Source of the DNA: an uncultured Oscillospiraceae bacterium
GTDB taxonomy: Bacteria > Bacillota > Clostridia > Oscillospirales > Oscillospiraceae
Direction of reading: 5' to 3'
Assembly (NCBI GenBank): GCA_958426425.1
Contig: CATZYY010000002.1
Span: 1 to 64,000 of the forward strand
DNA: 64,000 nt
Shown here in pieces: positions 23,563 through 32,646 of the stretch (positions are counted from its first letter, which is position 1; every line of letters starts with the position of its first letter). The notes under the pieces were generated by a model. That model was not told the origin of the DNA and searched no databases. It worked only from the letters and a program-made list of their open reading frames with translations. A program made the translations under genes and the position numbers.

Positions 23563-24413
23563 AACTGCGGGAATTGGAAATTGGAAGTCGGGTACAGGAC
23601 CCGCTTCATGGGCTGATGTTCCTGGTGGCGGCCCAGAATCATCCCGGCTACGGAGGCACCACACTGCTGGCGGAAAAGCTGGTGGAGCTGGGCTGCCTGG
23701 ACGCGGCGGAGCCCACGTCCCAGAAGGACCCTTGGCATCAGGCCCTGCTCTACGGCAACAATGACTACGGCCTATCCAATCTGCACCGCTGGCTCAATGC
23801 CCGGGGCACGGACTGGTATCAGCCCACCCACAGTGAGGACGCGCCGCCCCGGACGGACAACACCCGTTACGGCGAGGTGGGCTATGAAAGACGCAGGGGC
23901 TTTCTGGACTGGATCAGCCCTCAGAGCCGGGAGGCCCTCCTGGAGGTGGACATTCCCTGCCTGTGCCGCACAGCGCGGCGGGACCAGGGGGAGCTTCGGA
24001 CCATCCGGGGCCGGGTGTTCCTACCCAGCCGCACAGAGCTGGGCAAAGGGGATGAGCATGGTGCGGCTGAGGGGACCATCTTCCCCCTCGCCTATGACCC
24101 CACCTCCTACAAGACCACGCTCACCGACGACATGCTGCTCAAATACGGCCGCAGCATCAACCCCGCCCGTCCCTCCGCCGCCTACGACGCCCCCCAGATC
24201 TATGACCCCAAGTACGGCTGGTGGTACTGGCTGCGGACGGCCAATATGGGGTACGACTTCCTGACCCGGGTAGCCAGTGCCTACGGCGCCCTGAGCTATA
24301 CCTATGCCAACAATGATTCCGTGGGCATCCGGCCGGTCATGAATCTGGACGGAGAGGTGGAAGTAGTCAGCAACCGAAAATTTGCAGAGATCTTTCAAAT
24401 CGTGGATCGGTAA
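23559..24413 (+). CDS. DUF6273-type protein of unknown function
   Basis: A 284-residue protein whose ending (DSVGIRPVMNLDGEVEV) and central WWYWLRTAN motif match the DUF6273 domain found in many Firmicutes surface and phage proteins. A TTG start at 23559 overlaps the previous stop (TTGA) and follows GGAAAGGAG by eight bases; the earlier frame part lacks a ribosome site. No signal peptide is visible, so it may be cytoplasmic. Coupled translation with the Cys-rich protein suggests a joint role. Confidence 0.75.
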   Translation: MKLRELEIGSRVQDPLHGLMFLVAAQNHPGYGGTTLLAEKLVELGCLDAAEPTSQKDPWHQALLYGNNDYGLSNLHRWLNARGTDWYQPTHSEDAPPRTDNTRYGEVGYERRRGFLDWISPQSREALLEVDIPCLCRTARRDQGELRTIRGRVFLPSRTELGKGDEHGAAEGTIFPLAYDPTSYKTTLTDDMLLKYGRSINPARPSAAYDAPQIYDPKYGWWYWLRTANMGYDFLTRVASAYGALSYTYANNDSVGIRPVMNLDGEVEVVSNRKFAEIFQIVDR

Positions 24414-24500
24414 GCGCCGCAGCCCCTTTCACACCTAGGAAAAGGATGGCTGTCTATGGACAAAATTTCTTGGAACCACATCAGACAAAGATGGCCCTCC

Positions 24501-24543
24501 GGAAAGCGCTGGACAGCGGCTCCGCCGCTGTCCTGTGCTTTCC
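24501..24543. repeat. Imperfect 20-bp hairpin in the intergenic region
   Basis: GGAAAGC and GGACAGCGGC pair with GCCGCTGTCC and GCTTTCC around a TCC loop, with two mismatches. No T-tract. The stretch 24414-24718 between converging units contains only this and the hairpin at 24668-24705. Confidence 0.5.
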
Positions 24544-24667
24544 CCGGCCTCTCCTGGACGTCCATCTGCTGTTGGGGCGAACACGGCACAGCCGTTCCCG
24601 TCAGCATTTTCCCCGGATAACAGACGCCGGGGATACCGCACATGGCCGCAAATCCCCAGACAGAGCG

Positions 24668-24705
24668 CCGGAGGTTCCCGCGCCTATAGGCGCGGGAACC
24701 TCCGG
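24668..24705. terminator. 17-bp perfect hairpin
   Basis: CCGGAGGTTCCCGCGCC / GGCGCGGGAACCTCCGG with a TATA loop lies between the DUF6273 gene (+) and the PucR gene (-). The U-tract is weak, so it may be an imperfect terminator for the PucR gene. Confidence 0.55.
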
Positions 24706-24718
24706 TGCCGCGGTATTT

Positions 24719-26344
24719 TCACTTTTCCGACAGCGTTTCCGCCTGCCGCTGCTCTATGCGCTCTTGTTCCTTCCACGCAAGCTTGCTCCGCTCCGGCCGG
24801 TAGATCCCCAGATACATCAAAATCCGGTAGGACAGGAGCAGCAAAAATTTATCCCAGCTGCCCGAGAGGTCGTTGCCCATGATCTCCCGAATGCGGTTCA
24901 TCCGATAGGCCAAGGTATTTTTGTGAATATACAATGCCGCCGCGGTCTTTTGCATGTTTTCCGCGTTTTCCAGATATTCAAACAGGGTGTTCATCAAATC
25001 CGCGTCGTTCTTCCGGTCATGCTCCAGCAAAAGCAGCAGCATGGGGGAGCAGAAGTTCATCAGATCCGTCTGCTGGCGGCACAGTTCCAGCATAGCAATA
25101 AAGGCGTAATCCTGGTAAAAGAACAGAGGACGGTAGGTGTTTTCCTTGGGAATCCGCAGGCCGAAGCGGATGGCCTCCAGAGCCTGCTGATAATAGCGGC
25201 GAACCTCCGCCAAACCATGAAAGGCGTTGCTGATACCCACTGCCAGATGGTTGGCCTCCGCCTGGGTGCGCAGCATATTCAGCACATAGTCCCCCAGTTC
25301 CTCGCCCTCTCCCCTGGTAAAGAGAATGACAAAGCGGCGCTGATAGGTGACCTGCATGGTGTTGTACAGGATGCTCCTCAGCTGATTTTCCAGGACATCA
25401 TACCGCACTCCCGGTGCCGGGTCCGAAGGGAACTGAAACACCGCCACGAAAAACCGGGCCTTGGGAGAAAAATGAAGCCGGGAGAGCTGCCGGGTAACCA
25501 TGGCCGGCACCGGCTGCGGATCGTCCAGCAGCTGCCCCAGAAAGTACCCGGCCTTGCGGTCGGCATTTTGCAGGAAGTACTCGTTTTTCTGCATCTCCCG
25601 GGCAATGATTTTGGCCAGCTCGCCAAAGCAGTCCAGATCATCCATGGAGAACGGACTGCGCACCTCGATCATGGCAAGCGTAGCTGCCTCAATGGTGCCG
25701 ACCCGAATGGACGTCATCACCGCTGTGCGCTCCAAATAGGCGTTATAGTAGACAAACGGGGCGGAATTGTCCGCAGCCCGGCGGGAAATCCCGCTGCGCT
25801 CCATAAGCGTAACACCCTCGTCTCCCACAATTCCCGCCTCCAGGTCCGCTCTGGTCCGCGCGGCGTACACGCTCCCCTCACCCGCTTCCACCATGGGACA
25901 GGCAGCCAGAAAGCGGTGGTCGGTCCCCACCAAAAAGATAGGGTTGCCCAGAAGGCCGGCCGCCTGGTCCACCAGATTCTGCAGCTCTTCCCCTGTGAGC
26001 GGGCCGGAAATCAAGCCGTTGAAGATAGCGGTCATCTGCTGGCGCTTGAGCAAGCTTCCCTGCAGCTGGTTGAAAAGGACAGGGCCCATGGACGGATCGG
26101 ACAACACGGCAATGTTCCCCCGATCCGGGAGAGCCCCATCCCAGGACCACAGCAGGATATTAAAACCGGAACCCTCCGGCAGTTGTGAGAAATTTCCCAC
26201 GCCTACATACAGACAATTTTCCTGAAAATCCCGTTGTTGAGGAAGCAGCATCATGATTTCAGTAATTTCTGTATCCGGCGCATGCAGCTGCATGGCCCGG
26301 AATGTCTGAGACGGCAGGGAGCAAAGCAATTTAGAGATCGTCAT
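24719..26344 (-). CDS. PucR/CdaR-family transcriptional regulator
   Basis: A 541-residue regulator with an N-terminal sensory part, a middle GGDEF-like/CdaR region and a C-terminal PucR-type HTH (LFEYLENAENMQKTAAALYI, then HKNTLAYRMNRIREIMG). PucR proteins control purine, sugar-acid and amino-acid catabolism. It sits upstream of the histidine-kinase gene in the opposite direction, with the first BMP transporter beyond. The target is uncertain, either purine uptake or the PhlG-like module. Confidence 0.83.
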   Translation of the reverse strand: MTISKLLCSLPSQTFRAMQLHAPDTEITEIMMLLPQQRDFQENCLYVGVGNFSQLPEGSGFNILLWSWDGALPDRGNIAVLSDPSMGPVLFNQLQGSLLKRQQMTAIFNGLISGPLTGEELQNLVDQAAGLLGNPIFLVGTDHRFLAACPMVEAGEGSVYAARTRADLEAGIVGDEGVTLMERSGISRRAADNSAPFVYYNAYLERTAVMTSIRVGTIEAATLAMIEVRSPFSMDDLDCFGELAKIIAREMQKNEYFLQNADRKAGYFLGQLLDDPQPVPAMVTRQLSRLHFSPKARFFVAVFQFPSDPAPGVRYDVLENQLRSILYNTMQVTYQRRFVILFTRGEGEELGDYVLNMLRTQAEANHLAVGISNAFHGLAEVRRYYQQALEAIRFGLRIPKENTYRPLFFYQDYAFIAMLELCRQQTDLMNFCSPMLLLLLEHDRKNDADLMNTLFEYLENAENMQKTAAALYIHKNTLAYRMNRIREIMGNDLSGSWDKFLLLLSYRILMYLGIYRPERSKLAWKEQERIEQRQAETLSEK

Positions 26345-26616
26345 ATCCTCACCATATACGTCAAAAAACTTAAATCACAGTTCCGATCCTTCTCCGGCGG
26401 AAACACTTTTCGCCTTTATTTTACAAAATCAAACCGGAATTGTCAAAACGATTACCTATCATTTTATAAATGGCAGCCGACAAAACAGGCGGCAACGCGG
26501 TTCCTATCCCATCCAACGTCATCACTTTCGCCTAGATGTACCGGCCTCTTTACGGGCCGCTTCTTTACAAACGCCGGAAAATGCCGTATTCTGGATACTG
26601 GAGAGGGGGCGATTTT

Positions 26617-28146
26617 GTGGACGACCGGAAAACCGAACGCCGACTGTGGAAACACGCCGGCGGTGTGTTTGCCCTGGTGCTGGCGGCGGGGCTGTTGCTG
26701 ACCGCCTACATGGAGCGAGCCGGGATTCGGCAGGAGCGGGACCGGATGTCCCACATCGCCCAGTCCGTAGGCGCCGAGACCTATGAAACGCTGCTCTCCG
26801 AAATGGGCAAGACCCGTGTACTGGAAGCCTATCTGATTCAGACCGGCGGCTCCTATGAGGGCTTTGAAAAGGTGGCCCCCATTCTGCTGCGGGAGGATTT
26901 CGTGCGGAATGTGCTGTTCGCCCCCGGCGGTGTGGTGGAGGCGGTGTATCCCATGGCAGGCAACGAGGGGGCCGTGGGACTAGACATGAATCAGGAGGGC
27001 GCCGGCAATCTGGAAGCCCAGGCCGCCATGGAAAAGGGGGAACTGTACATTGCCGGCCCCTTTGAGCTGATTCAGGGCGGCATGGGCATTGCCGGGCGGC
27101 TGCCGGTGTACCTGGAGGACGAGAGTGGACGGCGAGCCTTCTGGGGCATTGTCTCTGTGACGCTGGACTTCCCGCAGGTCCTCTCCGGCAGTCCCGTAGA
27201 GCGGGTGGCCGACCAGGGCTTTGCCTGCGAGGTCTGGCGAATCAATCCGGACACCAGAGAGCGGCAGACCATCCTGATGTCTGAGAACGCCCCCCGCCTG
27301 GGGTGGCAGTCCGTGTCCTATCAGCAGGAGCTGTTCAACGCCGACTGGACCATCACCCTCTCCCCGCTGCGGCCCTGGTACGCCCGGCCCAGCCTGTGGC
27401 TGTATTCAGCCATCGCGGTACTGTTGAGCCTTCTTGCGGCCGTGGTGACTTACAATCTGGAGCGGGTGCGCCTTATGCGGGCGGAGGCTGACCGGCGGGC
27501 GATTCTCCAACTGCAGACCCAGCTGGAGCATGAGCAGACCGATATGCTGCTCAGTCAGATCCGCTCCCACTTTTTCTATCACACCCTCAACTCCCTTCAG
27601 GCGCTGATTGTTCTGCGGCCTGGCGAGGCCTACAAGATGGCCGGCGATTTTGCCCGGTATCTGCGCTTCACCCTGGATGCCGCCACCGCCGCCGGCGGCA
27701 TGGGCTCTTTTAAAGAGGAACTGCGGGCGGTGCGGGCCTACGCGGACATCAGCCAGGCCCAGCTGGGCAGCCGGCTGACCATGGTCTACCATGTATCTTC
27801 TGAGGCGGACTTCCCCCTGCCGGTGCTGACTATCCAGCCGGTGGTGGAAAACGCCATTCTTCACGGCATTAAGCCCAAGGTGGGCGGCGGCACCGTTACC
27901 GTATCCCTGGAGGAAACCGACGACCGCTGGCTGGTCACCGTGGCCGACGATGGCCTGGGCTTTGATCCCGCCGCCCCGGCGCCGGAGGAGCCCATCGGTC
28001 TGAACAACGTGCGCCGGCGGCTGAGCCGGTTCCCGGGCTGCGGCATCGAGATTTTCAGTGCGCCGGGCCGGGGTACCCGGGTGGTTCTGTCTTATCCGAA
28101 GACCTCAGTCAAAAAATTGGCAAATTCTATACAGCTTTCACAATGA
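26617..28146 (+). CDS. CHASE-domain sensor histidine kinase (LytS-like core)
   Basis: 509 residues from GTG 26617 (GAGGGGG at a 7-nt distance; the frame extends upstream without a good site). Membrane spans at ~14-32 and ~260-280 bracket a CHASE-type sensor (~36-243; note GPFELIQGGMGIAGRLPVY). The kinase core has His318 in SHFFYHTLNSL (His_kinase family), the N-box VENAILHGIKP and the G-box DDGLGFDP. The response regulator follows 63 nt later and a BMP transporter after it, so ligand sensing probably drives transporter expression. Confidence 0.85.
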   Translation: MDDRKTERRLWKHAGGVFALVLAAGLLLTAYMERAGIRQERDRMSHIAQSVGAETYETLLSEMGKTRVLEAYLIQTGGSYEGFEKVAPILLREDFVRNVLFAPGGVVEAVYPMAGNEGAVGLDMNQEGAGNLEAQAAMEKGELYIAGPFELIQGGMGIAGRLPVYLEDESGRRAFWGIVSVTLDFPQVLSGSPVERVADQGFACEVWRINPDTRERQTILMSENAPRLGWQSVSYQQELFNADWTITLSPLRPWYARPSLWLYSAIAVLLSLLAAVVTYNLERVRLMRAEADRRAILQLQTQLEHEQTDMLLSQIRSHFFYHTLNSLQALIVLRPGEAYKMAGDFARYLRFTLDAATAAGGMGSFKEELRAVRAYADISQAQLGSRLTMVYHVSSEADFPLPVLTIQPVVENAILHGIKPKVGGGTVTVSLEETDDRWLVTVADDGLGFDPAAPAPEEPIGLNNVRRRLSRFPGCGIEIFSAPGRGTRVVLSYPKTSVKKLANSIQLSQ

Positions 28147-28209
28147 AGCGTACGGTTCCCGTACGCTTCATTTGTTATAATGTACACACAAAGAGGGAGG
28201 TGAGGCGCC

Positions 28210-29037
28210 TTGAAGACCATCCTGGTGGACGACATGCTGCTGGACCTGCAGCTGTTTGAGCTCAAATGCGCCGATATGCCGGATTTCGAAATCGTGGGGA
28301 AATTCACGGACCCGGACCAGGCCATCGCCTACGCCTCCGGCCATGTGGTGGACTTTGCCCTGCTGGACATCGACATGCCCGGAATGAACGGTATGGAGCT
28401 GGCCCAGCGGCTGCGGAAGATCCGCGGGGACATCATCATTGTCTTTGCCACCGCCCACCCCAAATTCGCCGTGGACGCGCTGCGGATGAAGGCGGACTAC
28501 ATGATCTTCAAGCCCTTTGACCGGGAGGACATCGCCGACGTGCTGGAGCGGGCCAAACTGCTGCGCCGCCGCCAGCACAAGCGGTTTTACTTCCGCACCT
28601 TCGGGGCCTTTGACATGCTGGTGGATGAGGAGCCGGTGCGGTTCCGCTCCGCCAAGGCCAAGGAGCTGATGGCCCTGTGCCTGTACCGCCAGGGCTGTCC
28701 CGTGTCCATCCACGAGATCGTGGAGTGCCTCTGGGGCGAGGAGACCGCCGGCGCCGACAGCACCGGCTACCGCCGCACCATCAAGGAGCTGACGGACACC
28801 CTGCGGGACTGTGCCGCCGAGGAGCTGATCCTCCGGGCCAGGGGAAGCCTTCAGCTGCGGCTGGAGCTGGTAGATTCCGACTACCAGCGCTTTTTGGACG
28901 GAGACGAGGACGCCATCTGCCAGTTCCAGGGGGACTTTCTCAGGCAGTACTCCTGGGCAGAGCCCATGATCTACACGTTACAGGAGAAAAAGCAGTTGAT
29001 GCTCGCCCGCCTGTCCCGGCGGGGCGAAGACTCATAA
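28210..29037 (+). CDS. Response regulator with winged-helix output
   Basis: A 275-residue response regulator with a TTG start (GGGAGGTGAGG upstream). The receiver has Asp7/Asp8, phospho-acceptor Asp53 (LLDIDMPGMNG) and Lys102 (FKPF). The output resembles the OmpR/SARP-type winged helix (residues ~120-210; FRSAKAKELMALCLYRQG, then CLWGE) with a C-terminal bundle like a shortened BTAD domain. This output is unlike the LytTR domain that usually partners such kinases. Gap to the ABC ATPase is 14 nt, so it is one operon. Confidence 0.83.
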   Translation: MKTILVDDMLLDLQLFELKCADMPDFEIVGKFTDPDQAIAYASGHVVDFALLDIDMPGMNGMELAQRLRKIRGDIIIVFATAHPKFAVDALRMKADYMIFKPFDREDIADVLERAKLLRRRQHKRFYFRTFGAFDMLVDEEPVRFRSAKAKELMALCLYRQGCPVSIHEIVECLWGEETAGADSTGYRRTIKELTDTLRDCAAEELILRARGSLQLRLELVDSDYQRFLDGDEDAICQFQGDFLRQYSWAEPMIYTLQEKKQLMLARLSRRGEDS

Positions 29038-29051
29038 AGGAGGGATGGAAC

Positions 29052-30560
29052 TTGGATGAATTCCTGAGAATGGAGCACGTCAGCAAGCGGTTCGGCGACT
29101 TCTACGCCAACAGGGAAATCGATCTGACTGTTCGGCGGGGCGAGGTCCACACCCTATTGGGTGAGAACGGCGCCGGAAAGTCCACTTTGATGAACGTCCT
29201 CATCGGCCTGTACCAACCCACGGAGGGCACCATCTACTTAAATGGGAAAAAGGTCCGCATCGACTCCCCGGCCCAGGCGGTGAAGCTGGGCATCGGCATG
29301 GTCCATCAGCACTTCATGCTGGTGGAGGCCATGACGGTCTTTGAAAACATTATCCTGGGAGACCGGAACACCAAGGGCGTGTTCATCGACCGGGAGGCCC
29401 GGAAGAAGGAGATTCTGGAGCTGTCCGCCAAGTACGGCCTGGACGTGGAACTGGACAAGCCCATCACGGAGATTGCCGTAGGCGCCCAGCAGCGGGTGGA
29501 GATTCTGAAAGCCCTGTACCGGGGCGCGGAGCTGCTGATTCTGGACGAACCCTCCGCCGCTTTGACGGACATCGAGGTGGAGGGCCTGTTCGACATCATG
29601 CACAAGCTCACCAGCGAGGGCAAGAGCATCATCTTCATCAGCCACAAGATGCGGGAGGTCATGCGCATCTCCGACCGGATCACCATTCTCCGGGCGGGCC
29701 GGACCGTGTGCACGCTGAACCGGGAGGACACCAATGGCGAGGCTCTGGCCAATCTGATGATCGGCCGGGAGCTGACCCCCTCCCACTATGAGAAGATCAC
29801 CAGCCCCGGAGAGTCAGTGGTAACGCTGGAGAAAGTGGACTATCACAAGACCTCCAAGCACAACGGCCTTAACGGCGTATCGCTGACGGTGGGCCGGGGT
29901 GAAATCGTCGGCATCGCCGGCGTGGACGGCAACGGCCAGAGCCAGCTGGCCCAGGTGGTCACCGGCGTGCTGACGCCGGACGCCGGCAGTGTGGACCTGA
30001 AGGGGTCCCGGGTGGCGCAGTTCACCCCCAATGGCTTCATTCTGGAAAGCGTCTCTCACATTCCCGAGGACCGGAACAAAATGGGGCTCATCGGCAGCAT
30101 GTCCATTCAGGAGAACATCGTCCTCAAATCCACGGACACGCCCCAGTTCTCCTCCGCCCGGGGTTTCCGCCTGAAGAAAAAGGCCATCCGGGACTACGCG
30201 GAAAAAATGCGGGAAAAGTATGACATCCGCTGTACCTCCGTGGACCAGGAAACCCGGAACCTGTCCGGCGGCAACCAGCAAAAGGTCATTCTGGCCCGGG
30301 AGCTGGAGGGACACCCGGATCTGCTGGTGGCGGTCCATCCCACCCGGGGCCTGGACATCGGCGCCACCCGCTTCGTCCACGACACCATGATCGAGGCCCG
30401 GGAAAAGGGCTGCGGCGTACTGCTGATCTCCGCCGACTTCGATGAGATTTTGGAGGTCTCCGACCGGATCGTGGTGATGTTTGAAGGACAGGTGATGGGC
30501 GTCTTCTCCGGCAAGGAGCCCCCCATCCAGGAAATCAGCCTGGCCATGGCCGGCAAGTGA
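29052..30560 (+). CDS. BMP-type ABC transporter ATPase (double ABC)
   Basis: About 502 residues from TTG 29052 (AAAGGAGGG and a 7-nt spacer; ATG 29070 is an alternative). Two ABC domains: the first has GENGAGKST and Walker B LLILDEPSAALT; the second has GIAGVDGNGQSQ and LSGGNQQKV. The type matches the simple-sugar/nucleoside importers (RbsA/YufO/NupO). With two permeases and a BMP lipoprotein downstream it forms a complete transporter. Confidence 0.9.
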   Translation: MDEFLRMEHVSKRFGDFYANREIDLTVRRGEVHTLLGENGAGKSTLMNVLIGLYQPTEGTIYLNGKKVRIDSPAQAVKLGIGMVHQHFMLVEAMTVFENIILGDRNTKGVFIDREARKKEILELSAKYGLDVELDKPITEIAVGAQQRVEILKALYRGAELLILDEPSAALTDIEVEGLFDIMHKLTSEGKSIIFISHKMREVMRISDRITILRAGRTVCTLNREDTNGEALANLMIGRELTPSHYEKITSPGESVVTLEKVDYHKTSKHNGLNGVSLTVGRGEIVGIAGVDGNGQSQLAQVVTGVLTPDAGSVDLKGSRVAQFTPNGFILESVSHIPEDRNKMGLIGSMSIQENIVLKSTDTPQFSSARGFRLKKKAIRDYAEKMREKYDIRCTSVDQETRNLSGGNQQKVILARELEGHPDLLVAVHPTRGLDIGATRFVHDTMIEAREKGCGVLLISADFDEILEVSDRIVVMFEGQVMGVFSGKEPPIQEISLAMAGK

Positions 30561-30576
30561 GGAGGGAGACACGGAT

Positions 30577-31638
30577 ATGAAAAACAGCAACAAGCTCATC
30601 AATGTGCTGGTGCCGGTGGTCTCCGTGCTGCTGGCCTTCGTCATCGGCTGCGCGGTGATGGCCTTTCTGGGCGCCAACCCCCTGACCGCGCTGCAATCCC
30701 TGTGGACCGGCGCCTTCGGCAACCTGCGCAATGTGGGAACCACCCTCTCCCGGGCCACGCCCCTGATTTTCACCGGCCTGTGCGCCTGCTTTGCCTACCG
30801 CTGCGGCGTATTCAACCTGGGCGGCGAGGGTCAGTTCATCATCGGCTCCGTGGCCTGCTGCTACGTGGCCACCCAGAGCGGCATCGAGGGCTTTCCCGCC
30901 ATCGTGCTGTGCCTGATCATCGGGGCTCTGGCCGGCGGACTGTGGGCACTCATTCCGGGAATTCTGAAGGTCTACCGGGGCCAAAATGAGATGATTATTT
31001 CCATCATGCTCAACTATGTGGCCACCCTTTTCATGGGTGTGGTATACACCAACTGGCTGCGGGAGGGCAGCGTACCCCAGACCATGTCCGTACCGGACGC
31101 CACCAAGCTCAGCCGTCTGTTCGGCCTGCGGGCCACCACCGCCTTTGTCATCGCCATCGCGGTGGGACTGCTGGTGTTCTACTTCCTGTTCTACACCTCC
31201 AAGGGCTTCCAGCTCCGGGCCGTGGGACTGAACATGACCGCGGCGGAGTTCAACGGCTTCGCGGTGAAGCGGTACATTCTCTTCAGCTTCGTGGTCTCCG
31301 GCGTCATCGCGGGCCTTGGCGGCAGCGCCGAGCTGCTGGGCACCCAGTACCGGCTCATCAACGGCTTTGCCTCCGGCTACGGCTTCGACGGCGTAGCCAT
31401 GGCTCTGATCGCCCAGCTCCATCCCCTGGCAACCATTCTGGTGGCCATCTTCTTTGCGGCGCTGCGGGTGGGCTCCACCACCATGCAGGCGGCCACAGGC
31501 GTGCCCACCAGCGTGTCGGACATCATTCAGGCCCTGGTCATCGTATTCACCGTGGCGGGCCTTGCCATGGTGAAGCTGCCCCAGTTCAAGGCGGCCATTG
31601 ACCGCATCTTTGCCAGAAAGGAGGCCGCTGCGTCATGA
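30577..31638 (+). CDS. BMP-type ABC transporter permease 1
   Basis: 353 residues, about eight to ten membrane spans, YufP/NupP-like (RCGVFNLGGEGQFIIGSVA; QNEMIISIMLNYVATLFMGV). GGAGGG precedes ATG 30577. It overlaps the next permease by 4 nt (ATGA). Confidence 0.9.
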   Translation: MKNSNKLINVLVPVVSVLLAFVIGCAVMAFLGANPLTALQSLWTGAFGNLRNVGTTLSRATPLIFTGLCACFAYRCGVFNLGGEGQFIIGSVACCYVATQSGIEGFPAIVLCLIIGALAGGLWALIPGILKVYRGQNEMIISIMLNYVATLFMGVVYTNWLREGSVPQTMSVPDATKLSRLFGLRATTAFVIAIAVGLLVFYFLFYTSKGFQLRAVGLNMTAAEFNGFAVKRYILFSFVVSGVIAGLGGSAELLGTQYRLINGFASGYGFDGVAMALIAQLHPLATILVAIFFAALRVGSTTMQAATGVPTSVSDIIQALVIVFTVAGLAMVKLPQFKAAIDRIFARKEAAAS

Positions 31639-32567
31639 CTTGGGAATTTATCTCCAATCTGCTGCTGGCCAGCATCCGCATGGCCACGCCCCTGATCTTC
31701 CTGTCCCTGGCGGAACTGTACTCTCAGCGGGCAGGCTTGGTGCACATCGGTCTGGAGGGTCTGGCCGCCATCGGCTCCCTGGTGGGCTTCCTGGTCAGTC
31801 TCATTACCGGCAGTCCCATGCTGGGCGTGGTGGCCGGCGCGGCGGTGGGCATCCTGGTGAATATGGTCTTTGCCTACGCCACGGTGACGCTGTGCGCTGA
31901 GCAGATCGTCTACGGCATGGCCATCAACATCTTTGCCCCGGCCCTGGCGGCCTTCATCTACCGGGTGTACTTCGGCGCCGGCAGCACACTGGTGCAGGTG
32001 ACGCTGATGAATAACCTCTCCGCCACCCTGGGCATCAGCACCGACAACTTCCTGCTCAAGCTCCTGCTGGATCAGCCCCCCATGGTGTACCTGGCCTACG
32101 GTCTGGTGATCTTCACGGCCATCTATTTCAACAAGACCAAGTCCGGCCTCAACTACAAAGCCGTGGGCGAGTATCCCAAGGCCGCGGCCACTCTTGGCAT
32201 CAACGTAATCGGCGTGAAGTACGCGGCCTGTGTCATCTGCGGCGCTCTGGCTGGTATCGGCGGCGCCTACCTCACCACCTGCTATTCCAACACCTATGTG
32301 GACGGCAACGTGGCCGGACGCGGCTTCATCGCCCTGGCGGCGGTGATCTTCGGCCGGTGGACCGGCGCCGGCGTGCTGCTGGCGTGCCTGTTCTTCGGCT
32401 TCTGCGACGCCCTGCAGATCCGCCTCCAGGTAGGCAGCTTCGGCATCCCCTATCAGTTCTTCCAGATGATTCCCTACATCGCCACGGTGGTGGTGCTGGC
32501 CCTGATCGGCATGAAGAAGGCTGGTCCCAAGGGCGCCGGCAAGCCCTACCTGCGGGAGGATCAGTAA
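31635..32567 (+). CDS. BMP-type ABC transporter permease 2
   Basis: 310 residues, the YufQ/NupQ-like second permease (YSQRAGLVHIGLEGLAAIGS; ATVTLCAEQIVYGMAINIF). It overlaps the previous gene by 4 nt and precedes the substrate-binding gene by 79 nt. Confidence 0.9.
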   Translation: MTWEFISNLLLASIRMATPLIFLSLAELYSQRAGLVHIGLEGLAAIGSLVGFLVSLITGSPMLGVVAGAAVGILVNMVFAYATVTLCAEQIVYGMAINIFAPALAAFIYRVYFGAGSTLVQVTLMNNLSATLGISTDNFLLKLLLDQPPMVYLAYGLVIFTAIYFNKTKSGLNYKAVGEYPKAAATLGINVIGVKYAACVICGALAGIGGAYLTTCYSNTYVDGNVAGRGFIALAAVIFGRWTGAGVLLACLFFGFCDALQIRLQVGSFGIPYQFFQMIPYIATVVVLALIGMKKAGPKGAGKPYLREDQ

Positions 32568-32646
32568 GGGACAACCGCCGTTTTCGCGGCTGTTAGAAAT
32601 ATACGCAACCATCAACCACGGATCACAAGAATTGGAGGAAAGAACG

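Noticed and set aside
24395..24643. Minus-strand 82-codon frame downstream of the DUF6273 gene
   Set aside because: Spans an inverted repeat and the end of the DUF6273 gene, without a ribosome site.
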